A stretch of 64,000 nucleotides of DNA from an uncultured Pelagibacteraceae bacterium (GCA_902635665.1 CACPOX010000001.1:82118-146117); one strand, 5' to 3'. Counted from the first letter of the stretch, positions 1-8,885 are shown. The notes: a model not told the origin generated them from the sequence alone. Numbers and translations are program-made.

Positions 1-1564
1 TGTCCCACCAAGGACTTAAAGCTATAAATAATGTTAAACCACAAACAATTAAAGCTGAACGAATTCCACCAATTAAATATCCTGCTCCTACGACTAAAAC
101 TATAGTAGCTATAGCAGGCATTCTTAAATACAAAGCTCTCATAGGCTGAAGGACATCTTGAATTAACCATGTATTAAATGCTTTTATATAAACAAAAAAA
201 GTATCAAATATCCAATCAACTCCTCTATTCCAAAAATCGGCTGTTGAAATACCCTTATTATGTGGAACCTCAAATAAATAATTATGAGTTCCTTTAAATA
301 AATAAGTTCCTATATATGCAAGTACAATACCAATAATTACTGTTCCAACAAAAAATAAAATATTTTTATTTCTTTGTATAAACGTTAGATTACCAAAATA
401 ATCCTCTTGTTTATTGGCCCAAGCCAATGACATTTTATCTAAAAGTATTGCAATTAAACTGATACACAATCCAGCTTCTAAGGCCAAACCTATATCAAGT
501 CTATTTAATGCTAAAAGTAAATTATATCCTAAACCTTTTGCAGCTATAAAAGCTGAAATAACCGCCATAGAAAAACAAACCATTATAACTTGGTTTACAC
601 CAATCAAAATATCTCTTCTAGCTGTTGGAATTAAGACTTTGAACATTAGTTGCCAATTATTACATCCACTCATTTTTCCTGCTTCTATAACCTCTGGAGG
701 AACTGCTCTTAAACCTAATATGGTTAATAATATCATTGGTGGAATTGCAACTACCATCGTTATGATAACTGCAGCGTGATCTCCAACTCCAAACAAAACC
801 ATAGCAGGAACTAAAACTGCATATTGTGGCATAGTTTGCATAACTAAAAGAATTGGATACAATGCTTTCTCAACACGTTTATTTCTAAATGCTGCAATCC
901 CTAAACCTAAACCAAACATAAATGATAAAGGTGCAGCAACTAATATAAAAGAAAGAGTCTGCATTGATGGCTTCCATTGACCAAATATAGAAATATAAAC
1001 CATCGTTAAACCTGCAAATAAAGCAAGACCTCTTCCACTTAAATGATAGCTGAGCAATACTGCTCCTGCAGTAACTATTGTCCAAGGTAAACCAGGCAAT
1101 TCTGCCCAAGGATTATCGCTAATCCAATCCCAACCTGTAAATGTAACTATTGTATTTATGCCTCCGATTAAAATTTCTCTTATCAATTCAATCAAAAACG
1201 TCATAAAAAACGTTAGTTTTCTACTTACTTCTAATAATAAAGGCCGAGTTTTAAACTCTTGAGTATCTTCATTCCAAAATTCCAATGGCATCCACTCATT
1301 CATTAAAAAAAATAATGAATCATTTATCCAAATAGGTAACCATCCTAACAAAGGAGGTAACCTCCAAAAAACATCAAAAGCGTAATATCTTACTTCTTTA
1401 CCAAGAAAAACATACGTACTTTGATTTGGATCCCTAACAAATTCTGCCTGACCTCTTATAAATTTATAAGTTTCTGGAACATCAATTGCAAAACATAAAG
1501 CAAAAAAAGTAATTAACAAGAATAGCCATTGAAATAATTTTGGATATTTTTTTAAAATTTCCAT
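1..1564 (-). CDS. opuAB: Betaine/proline ABC transporter permease, double-length, C-terminus beyond window
   Basis: Inner-membrane permease of a ProU/OpuA-type importer, absent from the ORF track because it runs off the left edge. I translated it from ATG 1562-1564 (MEILKKYPKLFQWLF...); it stays open to base 1. It has a hydrophobic N-terminus, a periplasmic-looking segment, then a ProW-type membrane domain with the coupling-loop stretch ending IPPMILLTILGLRAVPPEVIEAG. After about residue 385 a new hydrophobic region begins, so this looks like the fused two-domain permease form rather than a single ProW. The start lies 3 bases after the ATPase stop, so the two are co-transcribed. Function by family; substrate range (glycine betaine, TMAO, DMSP, proline) is inferred. 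Confidence 0.88.
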   Translation of the reverse strand, partial: MEILKKYPKLFQWLFLLITFFALCFAIDVPETYKFIRGQAEFVRDPNQSTYVFLGKEVRYYAFDVFWRLPPLLGWLPIWINDSLFFLMNEWMPLEFWNEDTQEFKTRPLLLEVSRKLTFFMTFLIELIREILIGGINTIVTFTGWDWISDNPWAELPGLPWTIVTAGAVLLSYHLSGRGLALFAGLTMVYISIFGQWKPSMQTLSFILVAAPLSFMFGLGLGIAAFRNKRVEKALYPILLVMQTMPQYAVLVPAMVLFGVGDHAAVIITMVVAIPPMILLTILGLRAVPPEVIEAGKMSGCNNWQLMFKVLIPTARRDILIGVNQVIMVCFSMAVISAFIAAKGLGYNLLLALNRLDIGLALEAGLCISLIAILLDKMSLAWANKQEDYFGNLTFIQRNKNILFFVGTVIIGIVLAYIGTYLFKGTHNYLFEVPHNKGISTADFWNRGVDWIFDTFFVYIKAFNTWLIQDVLQPMRALYLRMPAIATIVLVVGAGYLIGGIRSALIVCGLTLFIALSPWWD

Positions 1565-1567
1565 AAT

Positions 1568-2596
1568 TTAATCTCCGTTTCTTCTTCCTCCAAAAACTGT
1601 ATTAATTATTTTTGAAGGATTTATTGAGCCAATTAAATTATTTTTATCATCAATAACACCAACTGTTTTTTCCTGAGTAAGAATTTTTTCAGCAACATTT
1701 TCAATCACCTCATCTTTTAAAACCTTTAAATCACCAATGCCATCTGTGGATTTATCCATAACATCTTCTATTAATAAAACTTTTTCTCTTGGCACTTCCT
1801 CAGTAAATTTTCTTACATATTCTGTTGCTGGATTTAAAACAATCTTAGCGGGAGTATCTAATTGTTCGATTAAACCATCTTTCATAATTGCAATACGATC
1901 AGCAAGTTTTAAAGCTTCATCAAAATCATGGGTTATAAACATAATTGTTTTTTTTAATTGCTCTTGAAGTCTTAAAAATTCATCTTGCATTTCTTTTCTA
2001 ATCAAAGGATCTAATGCTGAAAATGGCTCATCTAAAAACCATATATCAGGCTCAACAGCAAGAGATCTCGCTATACCAACCCTTTGTTGCTGTCCTCCAG
2101 ATAGTTCTCTTGGGAAATAATTTTCTCTTCCATCAAGACCAACTAACTTAACCATTTCCATTGCTTTATTAATAGTGTCTTCAGTTTTAATACCTTTAAT
2201 TTGGAGTGGGAAAGCAATATTTTCAACTACAGTTTTGTGTGGTAGTAATGCAAAACTCTGAAAAACCATCCCCATTTTATTTCTTCTAAGATTAATAAGT
2301 TCTTTATTGTTTAATTTTAATAAATCCTGACCTTCAATAAAAATTTTTCCACCTGTTGCCTCTGTTAATCTGGAAATGCATCTTAGCAACGTTGACTTGC
2401 CTGACCCCGATAAACCCATCACAACTAACATTTCCCCTTTTGCAACTTCAAAAGAAGCATTATTCACTCCAACTATACATCCATTTTCTTGAAAAGTTTT
2501 TGCGTCCACATTACCATTTGCTTCTTGAAGCATTTTTTTGGCATTTTCTCCAAAAATTTTATAAACGGACTCACATTTTATTACTGCATCAGACAT
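1568..2596 (-). CDS. opuAA: Betaine/proline ABC transporter ATP-binding protein
   Basis: Cytoplasmic ATPase that energises betaine import. Visible motifs are Walker A GLSGSGKST, Q-loop MVFQSFALLPHKTV, signature LSGGQQQRVG, Walker B IWFLDEP and switch histidine in FITHDFDEA. Like ProV/OpuAA it has an N-terminal extension (YKIFGENAKKML) before the nucleotide-binding fold and a CBS-like C-terminal tail (TVGVIDDKNNLIGSINPSK), a region that senses ionic state in some homologues. At 342 residues it is of usual length for the short form. It precedes the permease by 3 bases. A paralogue of the same type lies at 56374-57399. Confidence 0.93.
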   Translation of the reverse strand: MSDAVIKCESVYKIFGENAKKMLQEANGNVDAKTFQENGCIVGVNNASFEVAKGEMLVVMGLSGSGKSTLLRCISRLTEATGGKIFIEGQDLLKLNNKELINLRRNKMGMVFQSFALLPHKTVVENIAFPLQIKGIKTEDTINKAMEMVKLVGLDGRENYFPRELSGGQQQRVGIARSLAVEPDIWFLDEPFSALDPLIRKEMQDEFLRLQEQLKKTIMFITHDFDEALKLADRIAIMKDGLIEQLDTPAKIVLNPATEYVRKFTEEVPREKVLLIEDVMDKSTDGIGDLKVLKDEVIENVAEKILTQEKTVGVIDDKNNLIGSINPSKIINTVFGGRRNGD

Positions 2597-2661
2597 AAAT
2601 TTTTATAAAGTTATACGAAATTTAATTAAATTAAAATCTTTATAATTCTCTTCTCCCCACA

Positions 2662-3213
2662 TTAAAAATTTTTTATGAAATAAACACGAGTATCAATTCC
2701 AGTACTTAAAAAACTTAACGCCTCACCGCTAACACTTATGCTTTCGTCAACTCCTACATTATTTCCACTAACTGTAAAACCTGCAAAACACTTGCCTTTT
2801 TCCTTGTCCCATTCAACAAAAGTATCATCAATTTTATTGCCATTGATAGTATAAATTTCATGAGCTCTGTGATTTAAAAAATTTGCTCCCATTATCGCAC
2901 GTTGTGGAATAAGTTTTGTAGCATTGCATACTTGCTCATAAACATCATCTGTTAATCTGTGATGATCAGTTCCATCAAAAGTTACCAATATCCCAGATGG
3001 AAGTTTTGATATTAATTCACTAAGTTTCTTTTCTTTTGCAATTCTTTCTTCTTCCAATTTCATTCTTTTTACTAAATCATCTCCCTCTCCAAATATAATA
3101 TTTAAGACACTAAAAGATAAAATTACAATTATTATTATAGAAACTAACCCTAGTAACTGTCGTATAGGCTCTGGTAATTCTTTTATTTTATTTAAATAAT
3201 TTTCCTTTAACAT
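2662..3213 (-). CDS. Hypothetical protein with one membrane anchor
   Basis: Family not recognised. The ORF track begins at 3240, but an internal ATG at 3211-3213 overlaps the stop of the upstream MORN gene as TAATG, a normal coupling arrangement in this genome, so I prefer MLKENYLNK as the start (183 residues). There is one hydrophobic helix near residues 20-41 (LLGLVSIIIIVILSFSVLNIIF), then a charged helix (KRMKLEEERIAKEKKL) and a likely periplasmic domain with two cysteines. Coupling to the MORN protein suggests a shared envelope role. Its position between opuAC and opuAA may be incidental. Confidence 0.7.
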   Translation of the reverse strand: MLKENYLNKIKELPEPIRQLLGLVSIIIIVILSFSVLNIIFGEGDDLVKRMKLEEERIAKEKKLSELISKLPSGILVTFDGTDHHRLTDDVYEQVCNATKLIPQRAIMGANFLNHRAHEIYTINGNKIDDTFVEWDKEKGKCFAGFTVSGNNVGVDESISVSGEALSFLSTGIDTRVYFIKNF

Positions 3214-3590
3214 TATTCTTGAAGCTTTCCGTTTTTCCAAATTCCTGATTTTTGTTTTCCATCTGCCCAGGTAAAAGTTCCTTCACCATTCATAAAACCA
3301 TTTGCCCACTCTCCTTCATAAGTAGAGCCATCTGGAAATGTTAATGTTCCGATTCCGTTCCAGACACTATTTTTAAATTCTCCTTTATAAATATAACCAT
3401 TTGGCCATGTTTCAATTCCTTGACCATTTTTTTTTGTACCAACCCATTCACCCTCATATGTAGTTTTATCTGTATAAATCCATTTGCCATAACCGTTTTC
3501 ACAATTACCCTCTTTACATCCTGTGCTTCTTGCAAAAACTGATGAGCTAAAAAGAAAACTCAAAAGAAAGATAAGAAAAAATTTTTTCAT
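3213..3590 (-). CDS. Exported MORN-repeat protein
   Basis: A 125-residue protein with a cleavable-looking signal peptide (MKKFFLIFLLSFLFSSSVFA) followed by four MORN-type repeats of the pattern YEGEW..G..NGQG or YKGEFKNSVWNGIGTL. MORN repeats are short beta-hairpin modules found in many bacterial envelope proteins; the ligand is unknown. Two cysteines early in the mature protein (GCKEGNCENGYG) could form a disulfide. The 3' end overlaps the next gene. Transcription from opuAC would have to pass the strong terminator upstream, so this gene may start a separate unit with the downstream ATPase and permease. Confidence 0.8.
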   Translation of the reverse strand: MKKFFLIFLLSFLFSSSVFARSTGCKEGNCENGYGKWIYTDKTTYEGEWVGTKKNGQGIETWPNGYIYKGEFKNSVWNGIGTLTFPDGSTYEGEWANGFMNGEGTFTWADGKQKSGIWKNGKLQE

Positions 3591-3615
3591 AAATTTATTT
3601 TACACAAAATTAGCT

Positions 3616-3653
3616 AAAAAAAAATCTCTCCCAACAAAGTCGGGAGAGATTTT
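3616..3653 (-). terminator. Intrinsic terminator after opuAC
   Basis: A perfect 12-bp stem (AAAATCTCTCCC with GGGAGAGATTTT) and a 9-base loop. Read on the minus strand it runs into a T-tract of nine. It lies directly after the opuAC stop and before the MORN gene, so it separates the binding protein from the rest of the transporter. Confidence 0.88.
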
Positions 3654-3670
3654 AAATTTAAACTTTAGCC

Positions 3671-4618
3671 TTATTTAGTAAAAGCTTTCCAAGTTGACTC
3701 ATTGTCAGCTAACCATTTTTTAGCTGCGTCTTGGTGAGTCATGCCATCAACATCAACCAAAGCTGCCATAGCTCCAATTTGACTTGTTGAAAATGACATT
3801 TTTTTGAAAGCTGCCGCTGCATCAGGATGAGTTTTTGGGAAATCCTCATGAACTGCTTTTTTCAAGTATCCATCAGGAGAACCACATTTACCATCTCCAC
3901 CATCAGCTGGTCTACAACCTGCTGTATATGGAGGGAAGTCAATAAATGTAAAACCAGCACCATCTGTAAAGTTTGGAGTCCAGTTGAATATAATTGTTCC
4001 TCTTCCTTCTTTTTCAGCTGCTTTTAACTCTGCCCAAAGTGCATCTGCACCTCCAGCAAACTTAACCCACCAAAGATCACCTAAACCAAGTGCATCAATT
4101 CTCTGTGGTATCAAGTCACCATGCCAAGTTTGTGGACCTTCTAACATTCTTCCTTTTCCATCTGGTGAATCAGGCGTTGTGAAGTTCTTAGCACAGTCTG
4201 GATTTTTTAAAGCTGTCCAGTCAGGTAGACCTGGGCATAAACCTTTTTCAACAACCCAGTTTGGATATCCCATATCCTCTAGTGTTCTTGCTTCATGATC
4301 TCCCCAGTCAAGTAATCCACCTTTATCTCTCGCTGTATCAAAAGATTTACCAAATGCAGACTCCCATACTTCATGAGATATGGTTACATCACCAATTCTA
4401 ATTGATTCATAAACTGCTTGTGAGTCAACACCTTCAGCGTACGTAACATTGTTACCCATACTTTCGAAAATCCCACCAATAACGTAAGCCATTACAATTT
4501 GACTTGACCAGTTATGAGTTGGGATAACGATAGGCTTCTTGCTATCAGCGTTAGAAATTCCTGCAAAACTTACAACAGAAATAACTAGAGCAGATAGTAA
4601 TGATATTATTTTTTTCAT
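3671..4618 (-). CDS. opuAC: Betaine-type ABC transporter substrate-binding protein
   Basis: Periplasmic binding protein of the OpuAC/ProX family, 315 residues. The signal peptide is MKKIISLLSALVISVVSFAGISNA. The mature protein begins with the family's typical KPIVIPTHNWSSQIVMAYVIGGIFESMG, and many tryptophans (HNWSS, HEVWESAFG, DLWWVKFAG) could build the aromatic cage that holds trimethylammonium groups. The SD-like AGAGGGG lies just before ATG. Its neighbours are the methylamine cassette on the divergent side and opuAA/opuAB downstream. SAR11 transporters of this type bind glycine betaine and related compounds broadly; the exact substrate here is inferred. Confidence 0.9.
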   Translation of the reverse strand: MKKIISLLSALVISVVSFAGISNADSKKPIVIPTHNWSSQIVMAYVIGGIFESMGNNVTYAEGVDSQAVYESIRIGDVTISHEVWESAFGKSFDTARDKGGLLDWGDHEARTLEDMGYPNWVVEKGLCPGLPDWTALKNPDCAKNFTTPDSPDGKGRMLEGPQTWHGDLIPQRIDALGLGDLWWVKFAGGADALWAELKAAEKEGRGTIIFNWTPNFTDGAGFTFIDFPPYTAGCRPADGGDGKCGSPDGYLKKAVHEDFPKTHPDAAAAFKKMSFSTSQIGAMAALVDVDGMTHQDAAKKWLADNESTWKAFTK

Positions 4619-4628
4619 GTATACCCCT

Positions 4629-4650
4629 CTATTAATATTAATATTAATAG
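4629..4650. promoter_or_regulatory. 22-bp perfect palindrome upstream of opuAC
   Basis: CTATTAATATTAATATTAATAG reads identically on both strands. It lies 10 bases upstream of the opuAC start codon, next to the SD, in the 142-bp divergent region shared with the DUF1989-GcvT gene. It could be an operator or an RNA hairpin at the ribosome site, or simply an AT-rich triplet repeat. No regulator is assigned. Confidence 0.35.
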
Positions 4651-4760
4651 TCTATGACAAAAAGAACAGTTAGGTAAAGGATTATTAGTTCTAAAAAATA
4701 TATATATATTTAAACAATAAAAATGGTGATAATCTAAGTAACAATAATATATTTTTAAAA

Positions 4761-7100
4761 ATGTTAGGAACAAGTATTGAAATAAAATATCCAGGTTTAA
4801 ATGTTTTGCCACCTGGGGTTGAAAGACACATTGTCAATGGTGGAGGCCTAACCGGTTTTCAAATTTTTCCTGATGATGAGATAGAAATAATCAATAATGA
4901 GGGAAATCAAACATGTGAAATTATTTGTTTTGATAAAGATGGAAACTCAGATGCTGGAATATTAAATCTTAAATCAAACAACGAAAAAAACTTCATAAAA
5001 AATATTCTTAGTGGCAATGATGAAACAATTTTAGCTACCAACTATCAATTAAAAAAAAGAAATTTAAAAATTTCTAATTCAAAATCTTCAATTATATTTG
5101 ATTTAGACACAGAGCCTGGTGAAAAAATTAAATTAAAATCAAAAGATAAATGTTACACGATATTTGCAGCTCCTGGCAAAGATATGGATGTTACAAAACA
5201 AAATCCACCAACTGATTTAACCATATTCGTTAAAAGAGCTAAAATTGTAAATGATAAAGAATTAAATGTAATTCCTGATCCTGTTTTTGAACCTGTTTAC
5301 GAAGAAAATATAAATAAAGAAAGTTGTATATCTTATGAGGTTAAGGAAGGGGATTATATACAAGTGATAAGTCCAACTGGCAGACAATGTTCTGACTTTG
5401 TAGCGTTCGATACAAGAAAATTAGAAAAAGGAATTGAAAAAGGATTGGACTGGCAAACCACAAGAACATTCATGGGTAATACTTTCCCGGGACCAGGTTT
5501 GTTCTCTAAATTTTATGACACAGATCATGAGCCACTTGTTGAGGTAATAAGAGATACTGTTGGAAAACATGATACTTTTAATCTTGCATGCACTTCAAAA
5601 TATTATGAAGACTCAGGGTATTTTGGTCATCCAAATTGTTCAGATAATTTAACTGAAAGTATGTCGAAATACGGTGTTAAGAAACAAAAAGGTTGGCATG
5701 CAATTAATTTGTTTTTTAACACCTCTGCTGGAGGATTAAATTCTGTTATTTCTGATGAATCTTATTCAAGACCTGGTGATTATGTAATGTTTAAGGCTTT
5801 AAAAGATTTAACAATAGGAACAACTGCATGTCCAAGTGATATAGATCCGTGTAATTCATGGAATCCTACTAATATATTTGTTAGAACTTACGACAAAAAT
5901 AAAGAATTTAGAAAGTCATTTGGTTTTAGAATGAAAACAGACTCTGAAAATAAACTTACTAGAAATTCTGGCTTTTATGAAAGAACTTCAAAATTAACTA
6001 GAAACTTTGTTGATGCTAGAGGCTTTTGGCTTCCAAACGATTACACCAAACATGGTTTGGTTAATGAGTACAATGCTTGTAGAAATGATGCTGTATTAAT
6101 TGATCTATCATCGCTAAGAAAATTTGAAATAATTGGTCCCGATGCTGAGGAGTTAATGAACTACACTCTCACAAGAAATATAAAAAAACTTTCTGTTGGA
6201 CAGGTTGTTTATTCTGCAATGTGTTACGAAAATGGAATGATGTTCGATGATGGAACTCTTTTAAGATTAAGCGAAACAGGTTTTAGATGGATATGTGGAG
6301 ATGAATATGGTGGAGAATGGCTTAAAGAAATTGCAAAAAAAAAGAATTTTAATGCTATTGTTAAAAACTCTACTGACCAAATTAGTAATGTATCTTTGCA
6401 AGGTCCTAAAAGTAGAGAAATTTTAAAAAAAATTATCTTTACACCGCCAACACAGCCTTCGATAGATGAGTTGGGCTGGTTCAGATTTACAATTTGTAGA
6501 ATAGAGGAACTTCAAGGTATACCATTAATTGTTTCAAGAACAGGTTATACTGGTGAGTTAGGTTATGAGATTTGGTGTCATCCAAAACATGCTCCGGAAG
6601 TTTGGGATAAATTAATGGAAGCGGGAAAAAATGACGGGCTTATTCCAGCTGGGTTTGCCGCTCTAGATAAACTTAGAATTGAGGCGGGTTTAATTTTATT
6701 TGGTGCTGAGTTTGACGGTGAACAAGATCCCTTTGAAGCTGGCATAGGTTTTGCTGTTCCATTGAAAACAAAAGAGGAAGATTTCATTGGTAAAGAGGAA
6801 TTGGTTAAAAGAAAGTCAAACCCTCAAAAGAAATTAGTAGGATTAGAACTTGCTGGTAAAGAAATAGCTGGTCATGGAGACTGTGTTCATATTGGAAGAT
6901 CTCAAGTTGGTACAGTTACGAGTGGATGCTTGTCCTCTACTTTAAATAAAAATATTGCACTTTGTAGAATAGACATTCAGTACTCTGAGATTGGTACTGA
7001 TGTAGAGATTGGTAAAATTGATGGTCATCAAAAAAGAATTGGTGCAAAAGTAGTTGGTTTTCCTTTTTATGATCCAACTAAATCGAGAGTCAAAGCTTAA
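4761..7100 (+). CDS. DUF1989 (two copies)-GcvT fusion, putative folate-dependent demethylase
   Basis: A 779-residue multidomain protein. Residues about 5-165 look like a divergent DUF1989/urea-carboxylase-associated domain. Residues about 175-385 are a clear DUF1989 domain (GKHDTFNLACTSKYYE, HPNCSDNL, INLFFNTSAGG, ACPSDIDPCN). Residues about 425-775 are a GcvT-type aminomethyltransferase (NGMMFDDGTLLR with the folate-site Asp, SLQGPKSREIL, GYTGELGYEIW). GcvT relatives move methyl or aminomethyl groups to tetrahydrofolate. DUF1989 domains occur in carboxyguanidine deiminase and other urea or guanidine-linked proteins. Divergent from opuAC and 5 bases ahead of a winged-helix protein. The substrate is unknown; a methylated nitrogen compound is a reasonable inference. 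No SD is evident. Confidence 0.8.
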   Translation: MLGTSIEIKYPGLNVLPPGVERHIVNGGGLTGFQIFPDDEIEIINNEGNQTCEIICFDKDGNSDAGILNLKSNNEKNFIKNILSGNDETILATNYQLKKRNLKISNSKSSIIFDLDTEPGEKIKLKSKDKCYTIFAAPGKDMDVTKQNPPTDLTIFVKRAKIVNDKELNVIPDPVFEPVYEENINKESCISYEVKEGDYIQVISPTGRQCSDFVAFDTRKLEKGIEKGLDWQTTRTFMGNTFPGPGLFSKFYDTDHEPLVEVIRDTVGKHDTFNLACTSKYYEDSGYFGHPNCSDNLTESMSKYGVKKQKGWHAINLFFNTSAGGLNSVISDESYSRPGDYVMFKALKDLTIGTTACPSDIDPCNSWNPTNIFVRTYDKNKEFRKSFGFRMKTDSENKLTRNSGFYERTSKLTRNFVDARGFWLPNDYTKHGLVNEYNACRNDAVLIDLSSLRKFEIIGPDAEELMNYTLTRNIKKLSVGQVVYSAMCYENGMMFDDGTLLRLSETGFRWICGDEYGGEWLKEIAKKKNFNAIVKNSTDQISNVSLQGPKSREILKKIIFTPPTQPSIDELGWFRFTICRIEELQGIPLIVSRTGYTGELGYEIWCHPKHAPEVWDKLMEAGKNDGLIPAGFAALDKLRIEAGLILFGAEFDGEQDPFEAGIGFAVPLKTKEEDFIGKEELVKRKSNPQKKLVGLELAGKEIAGHGDCVHIGRSQVGTVTSGCLSSTLNKNIALCRIDIQYSEIGTDVEIGKIDGHQKRIGAKVVGFPFYDPTKSRVKA

Positions 7101-7105
7101 GAGCT

Positions 7106-7456
7106 ATGCCAAAAGAAAAGAAAACGCTCTTAGATTTTTGGGAAGATCAAATGAGGCAATCTCATACATCTAGTAATTATTTTTTTAGAAAATCACCTTC
7201 CCATTATCATATGATGTTGCTAGTAATGTCAGCATATAAAGAAGATAAAAAATTATCAGTAGAAGAATTAAAAACAAAACTATTTAAGACTTCTCGACCT
7301 AAATCAGCTTTGATAATCACCGAGGCTTGTGAAAAAGGATTCTTTAGACTTGAAAAAACTTCAACAGACCAGCGAATAAAAAATATAATACCAAGTGAAT
7401 CATTTATAAATGAGTTTAATGATTATTTAATCACTTTAAAAAACATAAGTTATTAG
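7106..7456 (+). CDS. Small winged-helix (MarR-like) putative regulator
   Basis: A 116-residue protein that reads like a single MarR-type winged helix. It has an N-terminal helix (LLDFWEDQMRQSH), a likely helix-turn-helix (LSVEELKTKLFKTSRPKSALIITEACEKGFF) and a wing (RLEKTSTDQRIKNIIPSESF, close to the D-x-R wing of MarR proteins). It follows the DUF1989-GcvT gene by 5 bases, so it probably belongs to that operon and may control it or the adjacent transporter and amine genes. Transcription factors are few in SAR11, which makes its placement informative. The assignment rests on pattern only. Confidence 0.6.
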   Translation: MPKEKKTLLDFWEDQMRQSHTSSNYFFRKSPSHYHMMLLVMSAYKEDKKLSVEELKTKLFKTSRPKSALIITEACEKGFFRLEKTSTDQRIKNIIPSESFINEFNDYLITLKNISY

Positions 7457-7556
7457 CCATTTTTAAATAAAAATTTAAGTATCTATTTTTTATATATAAT
7501 TTTTAGTTCTATAAATAATTATATTAATTACCTTTTTCAAAAAATAATGTTTTATT

Positions 7557-8885
7557 ATGACGACATTACCTTCAAAAGCTAAAGTAGTTATAATCGGTGG
7601 TGGAATACATGGGCTAAGTACTGCTTGGAAGCTTTCTGAAACTTACAAAAATCCTGGTGACATAATTGTATTAGAAAAAAAAGATACTGCTGCTGGTGCA
7701 AGTGGAATTGCATGTGGTGTCGTAAGAAATAATTATTTTCAACCCGCAATGAGAGAATTGATGGCTCACTCAGTTTCTGTTTGGGAGAGTGATCCTAAAG
7801 CATTTAAATACAATCCAGTTGGTTATTTACAAATATCACCTGAGGTAATGCATGAAGATGTTGCAACTATTTACCAACAACAAAAGGCTATTGGATACGA
7901 GTCCGTATTCATAGAAGGTGAAAAAGATTGTTCAAGTTATATGAAGGGTATTTTTGACGATTGGCAAGCACAGGGTATTACTTCTGTGCTTCATGAAAAA
8001 AAAGGTGGATACGCATTTAACAAAGATTCGATTAAAGCACTAGAGAGTAAATCTACATCTAATGGTGTGCAAGTGATGAAAGGTGTAAAAGTAACAGGAT
8101 TTAAAAAAGGGAGTAACAGTCAAGCTGTTACTGGAGTAGAAACAGATAAAGGTTTAATCGAATGTGAACAAGTTGTAATTGGGGCAGGTCCTTGGGCAAG
8201 AGATTTTTGGAACATGTTAGAACTACCTAAGACAGCAAATATCAAAGGTAAAGATGGTAAAATGCATGAAACTGATATGTGGACATACTGGATGTTACAA
8301 GAAGGTGTTATTGGTGTTGAACCAGATTTTTTGAAAACAAATGATGGAAAACAACCACCTGTAGTTCATGTAGACTCGACTGCTCCGTTATATTCAGACA
8401 AAACTAAAAAATTATTAACAGATAAAATTTGGGGAATTTATTATAAACCTGATATCGAAGGATTAGGTGTTCAAGGTGGCACTTCACCTTACATAGTCAA
8501 AAAACATTTTGATCAAGTTAATGTTGATCCTTATGGAATTGAATCTCCTGAGTATCAAACAACTGATGCATTTAGTGAAATGTGGTGTTCAGCTTTAGCA
8601 CATTGTCAAAAAAGATTTGAAGGCAAATCTGATTTATATAGAAAAGGACCTTCGGGTGGTCTTGGATGCATGACGCCAGACTCTTTTCCAATCTTTGATA
8701 GGTTTTTTGAAAACGTTTACATGATTGCAGATGCAAACCATGGATACAAAATGATTGGTGTTGGTGAACTTGTTGCAAAAGAAATTCTTGGTACTGAAAG
8801 TGATTTATTAAAACCATTTAGATTCAACCGTTACGAGAAGGGAGAACTTCACCCTACTTCGAACAGTCCGTTTCCTTGGAGCTAG
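7557..8885 (+). CDS. FAD-dependent amine oxidoreductase, sarcosine oxidase/SoxB-like
   Basis: A DAO-superfamily flavoprotein of 442 residues. The dinucleotide-binding motif is VVIIGGGIHGLSTAWKL, followed by IIVLEKKDTAAGASGIACGVVRNNY (the flavin-attachment region of this family), EQVVIGAGPWARDFW and a C-terminal MIADANHGYKMIGVGELVAKEI. Relatives oxidise secondary or tertiary amines such as sarcosine, dimethylglycine or N-methylglutamate. It precedes the GS-like gene and mgsABC, so oxidation of N-methylglutamate or another N-methyl amino acid is plausible. No SoxA, SoxD or SoxG-like partners are present. The ATG has little SD and follows a 100-bp AT-rich gap. Confidence 0.82.
   Translation: MTTLPSKAKVVIIGGGIHGLSTAWKLSETYKNPGDIIVLEKKDTAAGASGIACGVVRNNYFQPAMRELMAHSVSVWESDPKAFKYNPVGYLQISPEVMHEDVATIYQQQKAIGYESVFIEGEKDCSSYMKGIFDDWQAQGITSVLHEKKGGYAFNKDSIKALESKSTSNGVQVMKGVKVTGFKKGSNSQAVTGVETDKGLIECEQVVIGAGPWARDFWNMLELPKTANIKGKDGKMHETDMWTYWMLQEGVIGVEPDFLKTNDGKQPPVVHVDSTAPLYSDKTKKLLTDKIWGIYYKPDIEGLGVQGGTSPYIVKKHFDQVNVDPYGIESPEYQTTDAFSEMWCSALAHCQKRFEGKSDLYRKGPSGGLGCMTPDSFPIFDRFFENVYMIADANHGYKMIGVGELVAKEILGTESDLLKPFRFNRYEKGELHPTSNSPFPWS

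Noticed and set aside
414-779. 121-residue plus-strand ORF near the left edge
   Set aside because: It is antisense to the permease that I translated continuously across this region.
4619-4760. Glycine or SAM-type riboswitch upstream of the GcvT fusion or opuAC
   Set aside because: SAR11 uses such riboswitches elsewhere, but this 142-bp gap is almost entirely A and T and shows none of the conserved GC-containing cores.
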